DNA from: Nanoarchaeota archaeon
GTDB taxonomy: Archaea; EX4484-52; LFW-46
Length of the DNA: 38,271 bases
NCBI GenBank assembly: GCA_018897155.1
Contig: JAHILE010000023.1
Location: 1-38,271 of the forward strand
Reading direction: 5' to 3'
In this document: positions 1-7,556 of the stretch, piece by piece
Numbering within the stretch: the first letter of the stretch is position 1
How the letters are laid out: each line of letters starts with the position of its first letter
Program-made: the position numbers and the translations under genes
Notes under the pieces: generated by a model
Databases searched by the model: none
Seen by the model: the letters and a program-made list of their open reading frames with translations, nothing else
Told to the model about the DNA's origin: nothing

Positions 1-2
1 AT

Positions 3-131
3 TTCGTTAATCCGCATATGAGCTTGAAAGGAAAAACGCCTGCTGAAGAAGCTGAAATACATTTGAAATTAGGGCGAATGAAGTTGTTGAATTTGATTGC
101 TTATGTTGTTAATATGGATGACGATAGTTAG
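3..131 (+). CDS. C-terminal end of a DDE-type transposase/integrase (partial)
   Basis: An open frame enters from the left edge and stops with TAG at 129-131. The 42 visible residues contain NPHMSLKGKTPAEEA followed by LKLGRMKLLNLI. This resembles the C-terminal end of IS-element DDE transposases (rve fold), where an N-x-RPH-x-SL-x-GKTPAEAAG segment precedes an L-x-LGRNKW-like tail. The catalytic residues lie outside the window, so I cannot say whether the gene is intact. No terminal inverted repeat is evident between its stop and atpH. The family call rests on a short motif and is moderate. Confidence 0.55.
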   Translation, partial: FVNPHMSLKGKTPAEEAEIHLKLGRMKLLNLIAYVVNMDDDS

Positions 132-150
132 ATAGTATCTCGCGATACTC

Positions 151-161
151 AAAAATATAAA
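151..161 (+). promoter_or_regulatory. TATA-like box of the ATP synthase operon
   Basis: An A/T run (AAAAATATAAA) lies between the transposase fragment and atpH. A start about 25 nt downstream would give a leader of roughly 25 nt that contains the GTGAT ribosome binding site of atpH. Seen by eye only. Confidence 0.45.
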
Positions 162-207
162 GCTGCGCGAATTAATTCAGTAAAGTTGAACGTATCTTGT
201 GATATCC

Positions 208-534
208 ATGATTGAAGAAAGCACACTTTTATCGATAAGGGCTGCGGAAAAAAAGGCGGTCGAAATGCGCGTAGAAGCCGAAAAAAGCAGCCAGAAAGCG
301 ATTGAGGCTGCACAGAAAAAGGCGATGGAAATCATTTCATCTTCTGAAATCGAGATTGAGCGAAAGAATTCAGCCTCTTTGAAAAAGTTCTCCGACGACT
401 TGAAAAAGCGCAAGGAAGAAGTAACTTCCAAAGGCGCCGCAGAAAGCGAGAAACTAAACTTTGCAGGTGAGAAAAAACTGCCGAAAGCAGTTGATTTTTT
501 GCTCGCAGAATTCCGGAAAGAAATTGAAAAGTAA
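208..534 (+). CDS. atpH: A-type ATP synthase subunit H
   Basis: A 108-residue, almost entirely helical, Lys/Glu/Ala-rich protein (for example AEKKAVEMRVEAEKSSQKAIEAAQKKAMEI). This is the expected coiled-coil peripheral-stalk partner of subunit E. It is first in an H-I-K-E-C-F gene order typical of archaeal A1Ao operons, which supports a call the sequence alone could not give. A GTG at 199 is in frame, but GTGAT at 199-203 is a good match to the archaeal anti-Shine-Dalgarno and sits 4 nt before ATG 208, so I take ATG 208 as the start. The next gene begins about 30 nt after the stop. Confidence 0.8.
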   Translation: MIEESTLLSIRAAEKKAVEMRVEAEKSSQKAIEAAQKKAMEIISSSEIEIERKNSASLKKFSDDLKKRKEEVTSKGAAESEKLNFAGEKKLPKAVDFLLAEFRKEIEK

Positions 535-564
535 TCTTTCTTCTAATTGAATATATGTGATTTG

Positions 565-2442
565 ATGCTTAAGCCGAAAAAAATGTGCAGACTTTCCGTA
601 GTCGGTTCAAAATCAGTAATGAAGGAATCGATAAATATTCTTCATAGCATGGCGCTTCTACATATTGATGAATTCGGGGGGTTTGCGGTTGCAGATGGCG
701 AGAATGCTATTGAAATTGGCGCGCCAATGCTAGAATCAGAATCTGTTTCAGCATCGCTTATCAAAGTCCGCTCGATGGTCTCCCATCTTCCGAAAATTTC
801 GGAAAAGCGCACAAAAAATCTTCCGGCAGCTGCAGGGAAAATAGACCCAAAGACTCTTAAGCGGTTGGACTCAGAAATAAAGGTGTGTATAGATGCGCTT
901 AAGTCTGTTGAAGATGAAAAAAGCAGAATCAATGCGAGACTTGTTGAATTGAAGCCGTTTGCGGCATCAACACTTAAGCTTGAAAGTTTTGGCGAATATA
1001 ATTCTCTTGCCGTTTTTGTCGGATATATTTCCGGAAAAAAAGCTTCGGTTATTGATGAATTGAAAAGCGCATCACAGAAAAAATTCCCGAAAAGCAGCAT
1101 TATTTTATGGAATTCTGACGGAAAGAACGTTGCCGCATTCTTTGTGAATTCGGAAAAAAAGGATGACGCGCGTGACTTTCTTTCAGGATACGGATACTCC
1201 GAGATAAATACCGCGCCGCTAAAAGGGCTGCACGGGCATTCATCAGATATTGTCCGCGAATTAGAGCAGAGCAAAAAAAAGCTTGAAGACAAAAGAGCGA
1301 AAATAAATTCAGAACTGGCAAAAATCAGCGAAAGCTGGCTGTTTTTGGCGGAAAAAAAAGAATCTGAGCTTGTCTCGGAGTCTGAAAAAGCCCAAGCTCC
1401 GCTGAAATTTGCCACAACAAAAAATGCTTTCATTGTCGAGGGGTGGATCCCTGAAGAAAAGTGTACTGAAGCTAAAAACCGGCTTGTCGCGGCGACAAAA
1501 AACCGCGTCCATATTGAAGAGTCAAAACACGTGCATGACGCCCCTATTTTACTTGACAATCCTAAGCCCGTACAGCCATTTGAGTTTTTCATGAACCTTT
1601 ACGCGCTTCCAAAATATCTTGAAGTAGATCCCACGTCTTTTATGTTTCTCACATTTCCGCTATTTTTTGGCATGATGCTTGGCGATATCGGCTACGGCAT
1701 TGTTTGCCTTGCGTTATTCATGTTCCTCAAATCCAAATTCAAAACCGGGGAAATGAAGGCTCTTTTAAACATCATGATTATTTCAGCAATTTCAAGCACG
1801 GCTTTCGGATTTGTATTCGGCGAGTTTTTCGGCGAGGAGGAAGTTGCAGGGTATGCGCTTCCGCACCTGATAAGCAGAATTCACAGCGTTAATGAGATGA
1901 TGTTGATAACTGCGGCAATGGGCGTTATCCACATAAATATAGGCTTTATTGTCGGGTTTTTCAATAAGCTGCAACACGGGTTCGTTCACGCATTTCTTGA
2001 GAAGGGCTCCTGGATTGTTCTTGAAATCGGAATTGCGATTATTGTAGCATCATCTTTGGGCTATGTTTCGGTAAGCGCATCTATCGGATATGCTCTTGCG
2101 ATTATTGCAATAATTATGCTTTTTAAAGGAGAGGGAATAAAAGGGATTATTGAAATTCCGGCACTGCTTAGCAATTCGCTATCTTATGCGCGTATTATGG
2201 CTGTCGGCCTTGCATCGGCAAGCCTTGCTCTGGTTGTCAATGAATTTGCGTTTGAGATGTTTCATGCTGGCGGATTTATGACGGTTCTTGGCGTGTTTGT
2301 TTTGCTTGTGGGGCATGCGATAAATATCGCGCTTGGCATCTTGGGGCCGTTTTTGCATTCTTTGAGATTGCATTATGTTGAATTTTTTACAAAGTTTTTT
2401 GAGGGCGGCGGCAAACGATACAGGCCCTTTGGCGAAAAGTAA
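565..2442 (+). CDS. atpI: A-type ATP synthase subunit I (membrane stator, a-subunit)
   Basis: A 625-residue protein in the usual size range of archaeal subunit I. The N-terminal half is soluble and coiled-coil rich and opens with MLKPKKMCRLSVVGSKSV, like the KPEKM-x-x-VRIVG start of the family. The C-terminal half has about seven hydrophobic segments. It includes FFGMMLGDIGYG and the segment LSNSLSYARIMAVGLASASLA; its SYARIMAVGLA core carries the Arg expected for ion translocation against the c-ring. It ends with LGPFLHSLRLHYVEFFTKFFEGGGKRYRPF, which is very characteristic of the family. ATG 565 is chosen because GTGAT at 557-561 precedes it; an in-frame TTG at 547 lacks such a site. Confidence 0.95.
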   Translation: MLKPKKMCRLSVVGSKSVMKESINILHSMALLHIDEFGGFAVADGENAIEIGAPMLESESVSASLIKVRSMVSHLPKISEKRTKNLPAAAGKIDPKTLKRLDSEIKVCIDALKSVEDEKSRINARLVELKPFAASTLKLESFGEYNSLAVFVGYISGKKASVIDELKSASQKKFPKSSIILWNSDGKNVAAFFVNSEKKDDARDFLSGYGYSEINTAPLKGLHGHSSDIVRELEQSKKKLEDKRAKINSELAKISESWLFLAEKKESELVSESEKAQAPLKFATTKNAFIVEGWIPEEKCTEAKNRLVAATKNRVHIEESKHVHDAPILLDNPKPVQPFEFFMNLYALPKYLEVDPTSFMFLTFPLFFGMMLGDIGYGIVCLALFMFLKSKFKTGEMKALLNIMIISAISSTAFGFVFGEFFGEEEVAGYALPHLISRIHSVNEMMLITAAMGVIHINIGFIVGFFNKLQHGFVHAFLEKGSWIVLEIGIAIIVASSLGYVSVSASIGYALAIIAIIMLFKGEGIKGIIEIPALLSNSLSYARIMAVGLASASLALVVNEFAFEMFHAGGFMTVLGVFVLLVGHAINIALGILGPFLHSLRLHYVEFFTKFFEGGGKRYRPFGEK

Positions 2443-2483
2443 GCAAAAATGGCAAAAAAGGCATTAATAAAGAATTAATAATT

Positions 2484-2500
2484 AATCTCTCAAAGAGATT
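2484..2500 (+). other. Perfect 7-bp hairpin upstream of the proteolipid gene
   Basis: AATCTCT, loop CAA, AGAGATT lies in the 86-nt gap between atpI and atpK. It is A/T-flanked and ends about 28 nt before the atpK start codon. Elsewhere in this operon gaps are shorter or lack stems. The proteolipid is needed in many copies, so an mRNA-processing or translation-boosting role is possible; that is inference. Confidence 0.5.
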
Positions 2501-2528
2501 GAGATAAAATACTAAAATGTGATAACTT

Positions 2529-2753
2529 ATGGCAGACGTAGGATTAATAGCAATTGGTGCAGGATTGGCAATAGGATTGTCAGCACTTGCATCGGCAATA
2601 GCAGAAAAAGACATCGGTACAGCCGCAGTAGGCGCAATGGCAGAGAAAGAAGAACTTTTCGGAAAGGCTTTGATTTTGACAGTCATTCCTGAAACACTCG
2701 TTATATTCGGGCTTGTTGTGGCGCTCCAGATTATCGCGCTTGCTAAGGTTTAA
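2529..2753 (+). CDS. atpK: A-type ATP synthase proteolipid subunit K (c-subunit)
   Basis: A 74-residue two-helix hairpin. Helix 1 is Gly/Ala-rich (IAIGAGLAIGLSALASAIA), then a polar loop AEKDIGTAAVGAMAEKEELFG, then helix 2 ILTVIPETLVIFGLVVALQII. The carboxylate expected to bind the coupling ion is Glu55 in the PET motif. The single-hairpin length means one ion site per subunit. GTGAT at 2519-2523 stands 5 nt before ATG 2529. The N-terminal helix lacks an obvious Gln ligand and the PET motif is followed by Leu, so I do not claim Na+ over H+ coupling. Confidence 0.93.
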   Translation: MADVGLIAIGAGLAIGLSALASAIAEKDIGTAAVGAMAEKEELFGKALILTVIPETLVIFGLVVALQIIALAKV

Positions 2754-2815
2754 TCTCGACTATTTTCTGTCCATTCAGGCAGATATAGTGGATTAGAAAA
2801 ACATTGCGTGATAAT

Positions 2816-3379
2816 ATGGGTCTTGAAGAAGTAGTAAAGGATATTCTTGATGCGGCGAAGGTCGACTCGGCAAAAATAGCCAAAGAAAGAAACGAAAAGA
2901 TAGCTGAGATAATCAAGAAAGCGGAAGCCGAAGTTCTGATAAAAGAGCAGCGCGCCCGAGAAGATCTCCAACGGGTCAAGGATTCCGAGGAGCGAAAGGA
3001 GCTGTCTGATGCTGCGCTTATGTCTAAGAAAGCGCTTCAGAATGTTAAAAAGGAGCTTATAGAAAGCGCATATACCGGCTTAAAAGGTAAATCTGCGGAC
3101 ATTCCGGAACGCGAGCGCGCAAAAATTCTGAAAACGCTTTTTGCAAAATGCGCGAAAGAAGTAAGTGACATTGGAAAGGTCTATGTGGCTAGAAAGGATG
3201 TCCGGCTTGCAAACGATGTTGTTCGGCCGGCAAAAATTTCTGTTCTTACTGAAAACATAATCGGCGGAATAATCGCTGAAAGCAGGGACGGAAAATTCCG
3301 CGTGGACTATTCCTTTGACAGATTTATCGAACTCATAAAAGAGACGCGCACAAAAGAGCTTTCGAATATTCTTTTTTAG
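2816..3379 (+). CDS. atpE: A-type ATP synthase subunit E (peripheral stalk)
   Basis: A 187-residue protein with a long charged N-terminal helix (IAKERNEKIAEIIKKAEAEVLIKEQRAREDLQ) and a globular C-terminal half with IIGGIIAESRDGKFRVDYSFDRFIE. This matches the subunit E pattern GG-V/I-x-DG-x-I-x-x-N/DNT-F/L-x-x-R/R-L. Its usual partner is subunit H. ATG 2816 is preceded by GTGAT at 2808-2812; TTG 2804 is in frame but lies upstream of that site. Confidence 0.88.
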   Translation: MGLEEVVKDILDAAKVDSAKIAKERNEKIAEIIKKAEAEVLIKEQRAREDLQRVKDSEERKELSDAALMSKKALQNVKKELIESAYTGLKGKSADIPERERAKILKTLFAKCAKEVSDIGKVYVARKDVRLANDVVRPAKISVLTENIIGGIIAESRDGKFRVDYSFDRFIELIKETRTKELSNILF

Positions 3380-3401
3380 ACGGGTGTGAAATGGTGGTCT
3401 T

Positions 3402-4460
3402 ATCATAAAAACTGAAAAAATATTGAAGCTTGGAACATATCCTTATGTTGCTACGCGAGTCAGGGTTATGAAGACAGAGCTTGTTGATAAACAGAACTAC
3501 CAGAAGCTTATGAAGATGAGTGTGAATGAAATAGTTCAGTTTCTTCAGCAGACAACCTATAAAAAAGAAGTCAATGCGCTTGGAATGAAATATTCGGGAA
3601 TCGAGCTGCTTGAAGCCGCTCTTAACATAAACTCTGCCAATACTTATGAAAAGATACTGGCTATGTCCTCGCGCGAGATGAAGGAAGTAGTCGGCGTTCT
3701 TCTAAAGCGCTTTGAGACTAACAACATAAAGAATATAATTCGCGGGAAATTCGCCGGCGCGACAAGCGAAGAAATTTCAGCATCGCTGATTCCTGTGAAC
3801 GGGACTGATCTGGACACGCTGACAGGGCTTCTTAAAAAAGAAAAAATCGCAGATATACTTCTTGCGCTCAATCCTTCGGTAGAGTTAAAGGAATCTTTAC
3901 AGGAATTTGAGAAAACCGGCAAAATTTCGGCAATTGAGAATGCACTTGACCATGAGCTTTACACAGAGCTTTCAAATCTTGCGAAAAGAATTCCAAAAGA
4001 AGGAAAGCTTCTTTCGCAATTCATGAAAACCGAGATAGATAATGTAAATATCAGGATACTTCTTAGGCTCAAAAGCGCAGGGGTAGAAAGTCCGGAAATA
4101 GTGAGGCACCTGAATCTTGAAGGCCATAAGCTATCGAAAAAGATGCTTGTTGATCTTGCGAACTCGCAGGACCTTGTGACACTTATCGAGCGCCTTGAAA
4201 AATCACCTTACTCTAATGTACTTTCGCGCGGCATAAAAAAATACCGCGAAACAGGAACTCTTGCAGTTATGGAGACCGAGCTTTCAAAAAACCTGCTTGC
4301 TCAGGCAGATTTATTTTTGCACCAGCACCCTATTTCAATCGGGCCGATTATCGGTTTTTCAATAGCAAAAGAGGCCGAGGTGCGCAACTTGAGAATGATA
4401 GCGCAGGCGCGCCACCGCGGCTTGCCGGAATCGTTTATGGAAGAAATGCTGGCGATTTAA
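3402..4460 (+). CDS. atpC: A-type ATP synthase subunit C, probably with an AUC start codon
   Basis: The V-type/A-type C (d) subunit that caps the rotor: helical, with the family N-terminus Y-P-Y-V-A-T-R-V-R-V-M-K near the start, DNVNIRILLRLK in the middle and the C-terminal end IGFSIAKEAEVRNLRMIAQARHRGLP, which is highly typical. The only conventional in-frame start before the YPY motif is TTG 3423, which leaves four residues before YPY and has no ribosome binding site. GGTGGT at 3393-3398 followed by three bases puts ATC 3402 exactly where a start is expected and gives the usual 10-12 extra residues. A TGA at 3387 closes the frame upstream. The start is inference; the product is secure. Confidence 0.9.
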   Translation: MIKTEKILKLGTYPYVATRVRVMKTELVDKQNYQKLMKMSVNEIVQFLQQTTYKKEVNALGMKYSGIELLEAALNINSANTYEKILAMSSREMKEVVGVLLKRFETNNIKNIIRGKFAGATSEEISASLIPVNGTDLDTLTGLLKKEKIADILLALNPSVELKESLQEFEKTGKISAIENALDHELYTELSNLAKRIPKEGKLLSQFMKTEIDNVNIRILLRLKSAGVESPEIVRHLNLEGHKLSKKMLVDLANSQDLVTLIERLEKSPYSNVLSRGIKKYRETGTLAVMETELSKNLLAQADLFLHQHPISIGPIIGFSIAKEAEVRNLRMIAQARHRGLPESFMEEMLAI

Positions 4461-4497
4461 TAATTGGGTATTTTAACCCAATGCATAATATGATGGT

Positions 4498-4556
4498 TAA
4501 AAATCCGTTCGCGATGCTTTAGGAACCATGAAGAGCATCGCTCTCGGCTTTTCAAT
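4498..4556 (+). repeat. Copy of the ATCCGTTCG/CGGCTTTT palindromic repeat family
   Basis: Lies in the gap between atpC and atpF. It starts AAAATCCGTTC, forms an 8-bp stem (GCGATGCT 4511-4518 with AGCATCGC 4534-4541) around a loop holding TTAGGAACCAT, and ends CTCTCGGCTTTTC. A diverged copy at 12892-12950 keeps both flanks and the loop but has GCGACGC/GCGTCGC, a compensatory T:A to C:G change. Conservation of flanks, loop and pairing points to a structured element rather than random sequence. Confidence 0.75.
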
Positions 4557-4581
4557 CCAAGTTAGTGGGGAATGATTGAAA

Positions 4582-4878
4582 ATGAGTTTTGAAATAGCAG
4601 TTATCGGAGACAACGATTTTACCCTCGGCTTTAGGCTTGCTGGGATAAAAAAATCGTTCGACATCAAAAAGATGCCGATAAAGGAAGCGGTTGCTGATAA
4701 AAGCATAGGCATAATTATATTGAATGATGTTGATGTGCGCGCCCTTCCCACCCATATTCAGGATAGCGTACGCAATTCAGTATCGCCGGTTGCTGTTGTA
4801 ATATCAGATGACGGCGGCGCGGAAGAAAATTTGCGCAAGCTGATAAAGAAGTCGATTGGAATTGATTTGAGGAAGTAA
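4582..4878 (+). CDS. atpF: A-type ATP synthase subunit F
   Basis: A 98-residue protein with the subunit F pattern: IAVIGDNDFTLGFRLAGI at the N-terminus, a central IGIIILNDVDV strand and a basic end ENLRKLIKKSIGID. This subunit sits on the central rotor stalk. Position after C fits the H-I-K-E-C-F-A-B-D archaeal order. ATG 4582 gives the normal family start MSFEIAVIGD; GGGGAATGAT just upstream is a plausible ribosome binding site. In the standard order atpA would follow directly; here it lies 2.7 kb away. Confidence 0.9.
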   Translation: MSFEIAVIGDNDFTLGFRLAGIKKSFDIKKMPIKEAVADKSIGIIILNDVDVRALPTHIQDSVRNSVSPVAVVISDDGGAEENLRKLIKKSIGIDLRK

Positions 4879-4885
4879 TGCGGTT

Positions 4886-5058
4886 TCTCTTTTTCTTTTC
4901 AAAAAAGAAAAAGAGACAAATCATGACACTTCGTGTCAAGCTTTTGAATCCTATGACGATTGTCAATGGTTCAAAATCCGGGTAGAGAATAAGAAAAAAG
5001 CGGCATTTTCGGGCCCGAAAGAGACCGAAAAGCTTGAAAATTCGCAAGAATTTTCAAG
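4886..5058. repeat. Hairpin cluster at the break in the ATP synthase operon
   Basis: Between atpF and mntA there are four perfect inverted repeats: a 14-bp pyrimidine/purine stem at 4886-4916 (loop CAA), a 6-bp stem at 4924-4938, a 14-nt palindrome around GGGCCC at 5007-5020, and an 11-bp stem with a GCAA (GNRA-type) loop at 5033-5058. A pyrimidine/purine stem of the same kind recurs inside the tRNA-Ile intron. The first stem, just after the atpF stop, could end transcription. The density of palindromes also marks this as an insertion-prone junction. Confidence 0.7.
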
Positions 5059-5085
5059 ATTCGCTTCGTGAAGCCGCAAAAGATA

Positions 5086-5095
5086 TTATTTATAG
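5086..5095 (+). promoter_or_regulatory. TATA-like box upstream of mntA
   Basis: TTATTTATAG lies about 38 nt before the mntA ATG, after the hairpin cluster. It suggests the TA pair and the following genes have their own promoter, separate from the atpH operon. Confidence 0.5.
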
Positions 5096-5128
5096 ATTAG
5101 GTAATTCAATATAATCGGTGTGTTTGAT

Positions 5129-5422
5129 ATGAAAACGCTTGAAGAGATAAAAAAGATTCTGGCAGTCCATAAAGAAGAATTGCGCGAGAAATTCAAAGTC
5201 CTCGAAATCGGCGTTTTTGGCTCTTACGCTAAAGGAGAGCAGAAAAAACAAAGCGATTTGGATATTTTAGTCGAGTTTTATGAGCCTGTCGGGCTTTTCC
5301 GGTTTATCGAGCTTGAGGAGCATCTTGAAAAACTGCTCAATGCAAAAATTGATTTGGTATCAAAAAAAGCATTGAAGCCGCATATAGGGGAACATATATT
5401 AAAAGAGGTTGTATATGCGTGA
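5129..5422 (+). CDS. mntA: MntA-type minimal nucleotidyltransferase antitoxin
   Basis: A 97-residue protein of the minimal nucleotidyltransferase family. The active-site signature GS-x10-D-x-D is visible as [20 protein letters not shown] (Gly31, Ser32, Asp43, Asp45). In characterised HepT/MntA pairs this enzyme AMPylates and silences the HEPN ribonuclease encoded beside it. Its last codons overlap hepT by 8 nt, the usual arrangement. ATG 5129 follows GGTGTG at 5117-5122; an in-frame GTG at 5120 is less likely. It is the first gene of the block that interrupts the ATP synthase operon. Confidence 0.9.
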   Translation: MKTLEEIKKILAVHKEELREKFKVLEIGVFGSYAKGEQKKQSDLDILVEFYEPVGLFRFIELEEHLEKLLNAKIDLVSKKALKPHIGEHILKEVVYA

Positions 5423-5768
5423 ACAAGATAGAGATTTTCGGGATTATGTAGAAGATATTTTGAATTCGGTAATCGAAATAGAGCAATTTATCGGCGATAT
5501 GGAATTTGAGGCTTTTGCAGAAGACAAGAAAACAATAAACGCAGTCATAAGAAGTATTGAAGTAATCGGCGAGGCAGCCAAAAAAATTCCAGAGCAGATA
5601 AAAGAAAAATATCCTGAAATTCCTTGGCGAAAAATGGCTGGAATGCGCGACAAGATGATACACGAGTATTTTGGCGTAGATATTGAAAGTTTATGGATTA
5701 CTGCAACAGAAGATATTCCTGCGATTAAGCCGCTGGTTCAGAAGATGTTGAAGAATTTGGAGAAATAA
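5415..5768 (+). CDS. hepT: HepT-like HEPN ribonuclease toxin
   Basis: A 117-residue all-helical HEPN protein (DUF86 type). The RNase motif R-x4-H-x-Y is present as RDKMIHEY (Arg78, His83, Tyr85), and [15 protein letters not shown] is typical of the family. It is expected to cleave RNA and to be controlled by the overlapping mntA. The start ATG 5415 has GAGGTTG directly upstream, inside mntA. All expected motif residues are intact, so the pair could be active. Confidence 0.9.
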   Translation: MREQDRDFRDYVEDILNSVIEIEQFIGDMEFEAFAEDKKTINAVIRSIEVIGEAAKKIPEQIKEKYPEIPWRKMAGMRDKMIHEYFGVDIESLWITATEDIPAIKPLVQKMLKNLEK

Positions 5769-5824
5769 TAACTAAAGCGCGTATCCTGTGAAAGAGAAGT
5801 TACGCAAGTGGATTACGTGATTTT

Positions 5825-6391
5825 ATGGATAAACTTGTAATTGATGATTCATTCATAAGTAAGTGGCACCCGAAATATGATGAATCAGAAGATGATGAAA
5901 AAGAATATTGCGATCTCGTTGCCAAAGTTTCAGAGGAATTATCTAAAAGCGATACCTTATCCGAAGAAGTATTCATAGGTATATTGAACTGGAAATCACC
6001 GCGCGTAAAAGGTAAAATACTAGATGATTTTAACTATTATGCAAAAGGCATTAAACAAGCTATAAACGCACCAGAAAATCAAAAAATAGAAATTTTAGAT
6101 GATTTGTATGGGATTGGTATTCCTGTAGCATCAACAATATTGCACATTATCTATCCAAAAATATATCCTATTGTGGACTTTAGAACAGTTACCGTTTTTA
6201 AATGGTCGGGGTATTTTAATAAAAAAATGCATTTTTATCGTAACACTAATAAAGGATATGATGTTTTTCGCGCTACAATAAGAGACATCTCTAATCAAAA
6301 TCCTAACTGGAATTTGCGCCAAATTGATAGAGCATTGTTCGCATACCATAAAACGAATGCTCATTTATTCGGACGAGAAAGTAGTTGTTAA
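5825..6391 (+). CDS. HhH-GPD-like protein of unknown function
   Basis: A 188-residue protein. Residues about 90-120 read LDDLYGIGIPVASTILHIIYPKIYPIVDFRTV, a helix-hairpin-helix (G-I-G-x-x-x-A-S) followed by a V-D-x-R segment as in HhH-GPD DNA glycosylases. The Lys used by bifunctional glycosylase/lyases is absent (GIGIPVAS), so if it acts on DNA it would be monofunctional or catalytically altered. GTGAT stands 3 nt before ATG 5825. Base composition is more A/T-rich than the atp genes, in keeping with an acquired accessory gene. The fold call is fair; the function is not known. Confidence 0.55.
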   Translation: MDKLVIDDSFISKWHPKYDESEDDEKEYCDLVAKVSEELSKSDTLSEEVFIGILNWKSPRVKGKILDDFNYYAKGIKQAINAPENQKIEILDDLYGIGIPVASTILHIIYPKIYPIVDFRTVTVFKWSGYFNKKMHFYRNTNKGYDVFRATIRDISNQNPNWNLRQIDRALFAYHKTNAHLFGRESSC

Positions 6392-6423
6392 CTATCAAAA
6401 TGGTTTAATTGTTTGTGATAAAT

Positions 6424-7038
6424 ATGCATTCAGGATATGTTGTTGGTGGAATTGTTCTAATACTTTTTGAGACGATCGTATTAGGAACATTTGGGATTTT
6501 CGGCGTATTTGGCATTATTCTTATATTGGGAGGATTAATAGGCGACTCCGAAGAAACAAATCAATTAAAACAATTAAGAGAAGAACTAAAATCATTAAAA
6601 CATCCTTTAAAATCGTCGAAAACTTCTGATAGACAAGAACAATCTGTAAAGGAAGAATATGTTGAAGAAGAAAATTCTTCAATCATGAATCAGATTGGTT
6701 TAGATCGACAATTCTTTATTTCTTTGAAGAAAGTTTTGTTTGTGGTGGTTATTGTAGTGATTTTGGGAGTGATATTCAGTTTGTTTCCATCCACAAGCGT
6801 GAATGAAACAAAGGAGTATGGAAGCGGGCCTTCGACATCTTCTATTGAAACATTATCAACGAGATGTGCGACAGTAAAAGTAACATGTAATGAAATACTT
6901 GGGAATTATGCAAGTCTTAAATTGCGTGAAGATGACTATACAAGACAAGGGATGAAAGCAGATTATGATAAATTAATAAGAGGTTATGAAGACGATTTAT
7001 TTCCAAAATGTAAAGAACAATTGAGTGGATGTAATTAA
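6424..7038 (+). CDS. Predicted membrane protein with two transmembrane regions
   Basis: A 204-residue protein I do not recognise. The N-terminal 45 residues are a Gly/Ile/Phe-rich hydrophobic hairpin (VVGGIVLILFETIVLGTFGIFGVFGIILILGGLIG), then about 60 charged residues likely forming a coiled coil, then a second membrane segment (VLFVVVIVVILGVIFSLF) and an outer Cys-containing domain (RCATVKVTCNE ... FPKCKEQLSGC) with four Cys that could form disulfides. GTGAT at 6415-6419 precedes ATG 6424. It lies in the A/T-rich block between atpF and atpA, possibly co-transcribed with its neighbours. Confidence 0.6.
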   Translation: MHSGYVVGGIVLILFETIVLGTFGIFGVFGIILILGGLIGDSEETNQLKQLREELKSLKHPLKSSKTSDRQEQSVKEEYVEEENSSIMNQIGLDRQFFISLKKVLFVVVIVVILGVIFSLFPSTSVNETKEYGSGPSTSSIETLSTRCATVKVTCNEILGNYASLKLREDDYTRQGMKADYDKLIRGYEDDLFPKCKEQLSGCN

Positions 7039-7136
7039 TAAAATGGCGCGTCTATTGAATTTGGTTAGTGGAAGAGGTAGAAACATTGAAAAAATCATCT
7101 TGCAGAAATAAAACATTCTAAACGCAGGTAGTGGAT

Positions 7137-7538
7137 ATGCAGACAAAAATATTTGAAATAGGCGATCTGAAGAAAGGGGATAGTGTGACTTGGAATTATA
7201 AATTTTTTCAAATAAACATCACCGAAGAAAATGTGTCGTTCTTTCCGCCATTAAAAGAAGAATTCAAAATACGGCTAAAATTTCCAAAAGGTAAAGCAAC
7301 AAATGTAAATGGAAAGGAATACGTGGATGGCACTTTTTTGACCAGAGTTGTCAATGACCAACATAATAGATTTGGAAAAGGTACTGTGAATGCAATTTGC
7401 GCTATTTGGGCAGATAGTAGAACTAAAGATGGACTTCTTATCGCATGGCTAAAGGAGCATGGTTTGAAGGCGGGAGATAAAGTAAAAATAACAATATTGA
7501 ATAATAACTTATATTTATTAGAGACTTATTTGATTTAA
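7137..7538 (+). CDS. Hypothetical protein, small beta-rich
   Basis: A 133-residue protein I cannot assign. It is predicted mostly beta (KIRLKFPKGKATNVNGKEYVDGTFLTRVV) with a C-terminal stretch DGLLIAWLKEHGLKAGDKVKITILNNNLYLLE. That ending resembles the L-x-x-GD-x-V-x-I finishing strand of AbrB/B3-like DNA-binding barrels, but the match is too short to rely on. The start ATG 7137 has GGTAGTGGAT just upstream. Last gene before atpA, which starts 19 nt after its stop. Confidence 0.5.
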   Translation: MQTKIFEIGDLKKGDSVTWNYKFFQINITEENVSFFPPLKEEFKIRLKFPKGKATNVNGKEYVDGTFLTRVVNDQHNRFGKGTVNAICAIWADSRTKDGLLIAWLKEHGLKAGDKVKITILNNNLYLLETYLI

Positions 7539-7556
7539 ATGATTACGGTGTTAAAA

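Noticed and set aside
642-1592. Long antisense frames opposite atpI and other genes.
   Set aside because: Ser/Phe-rich translations without family motifs, lying wholly inside confident genes on the other strand.
4886-4916. Simple intrinsic terminator after atpF.
   Set aside because: The stem is pyrimidine/purine and lacks a T-run after it on the plus strand. It is one of four palindromes in a cluster, so it is listed as a repeat; a terminating role remains possible.
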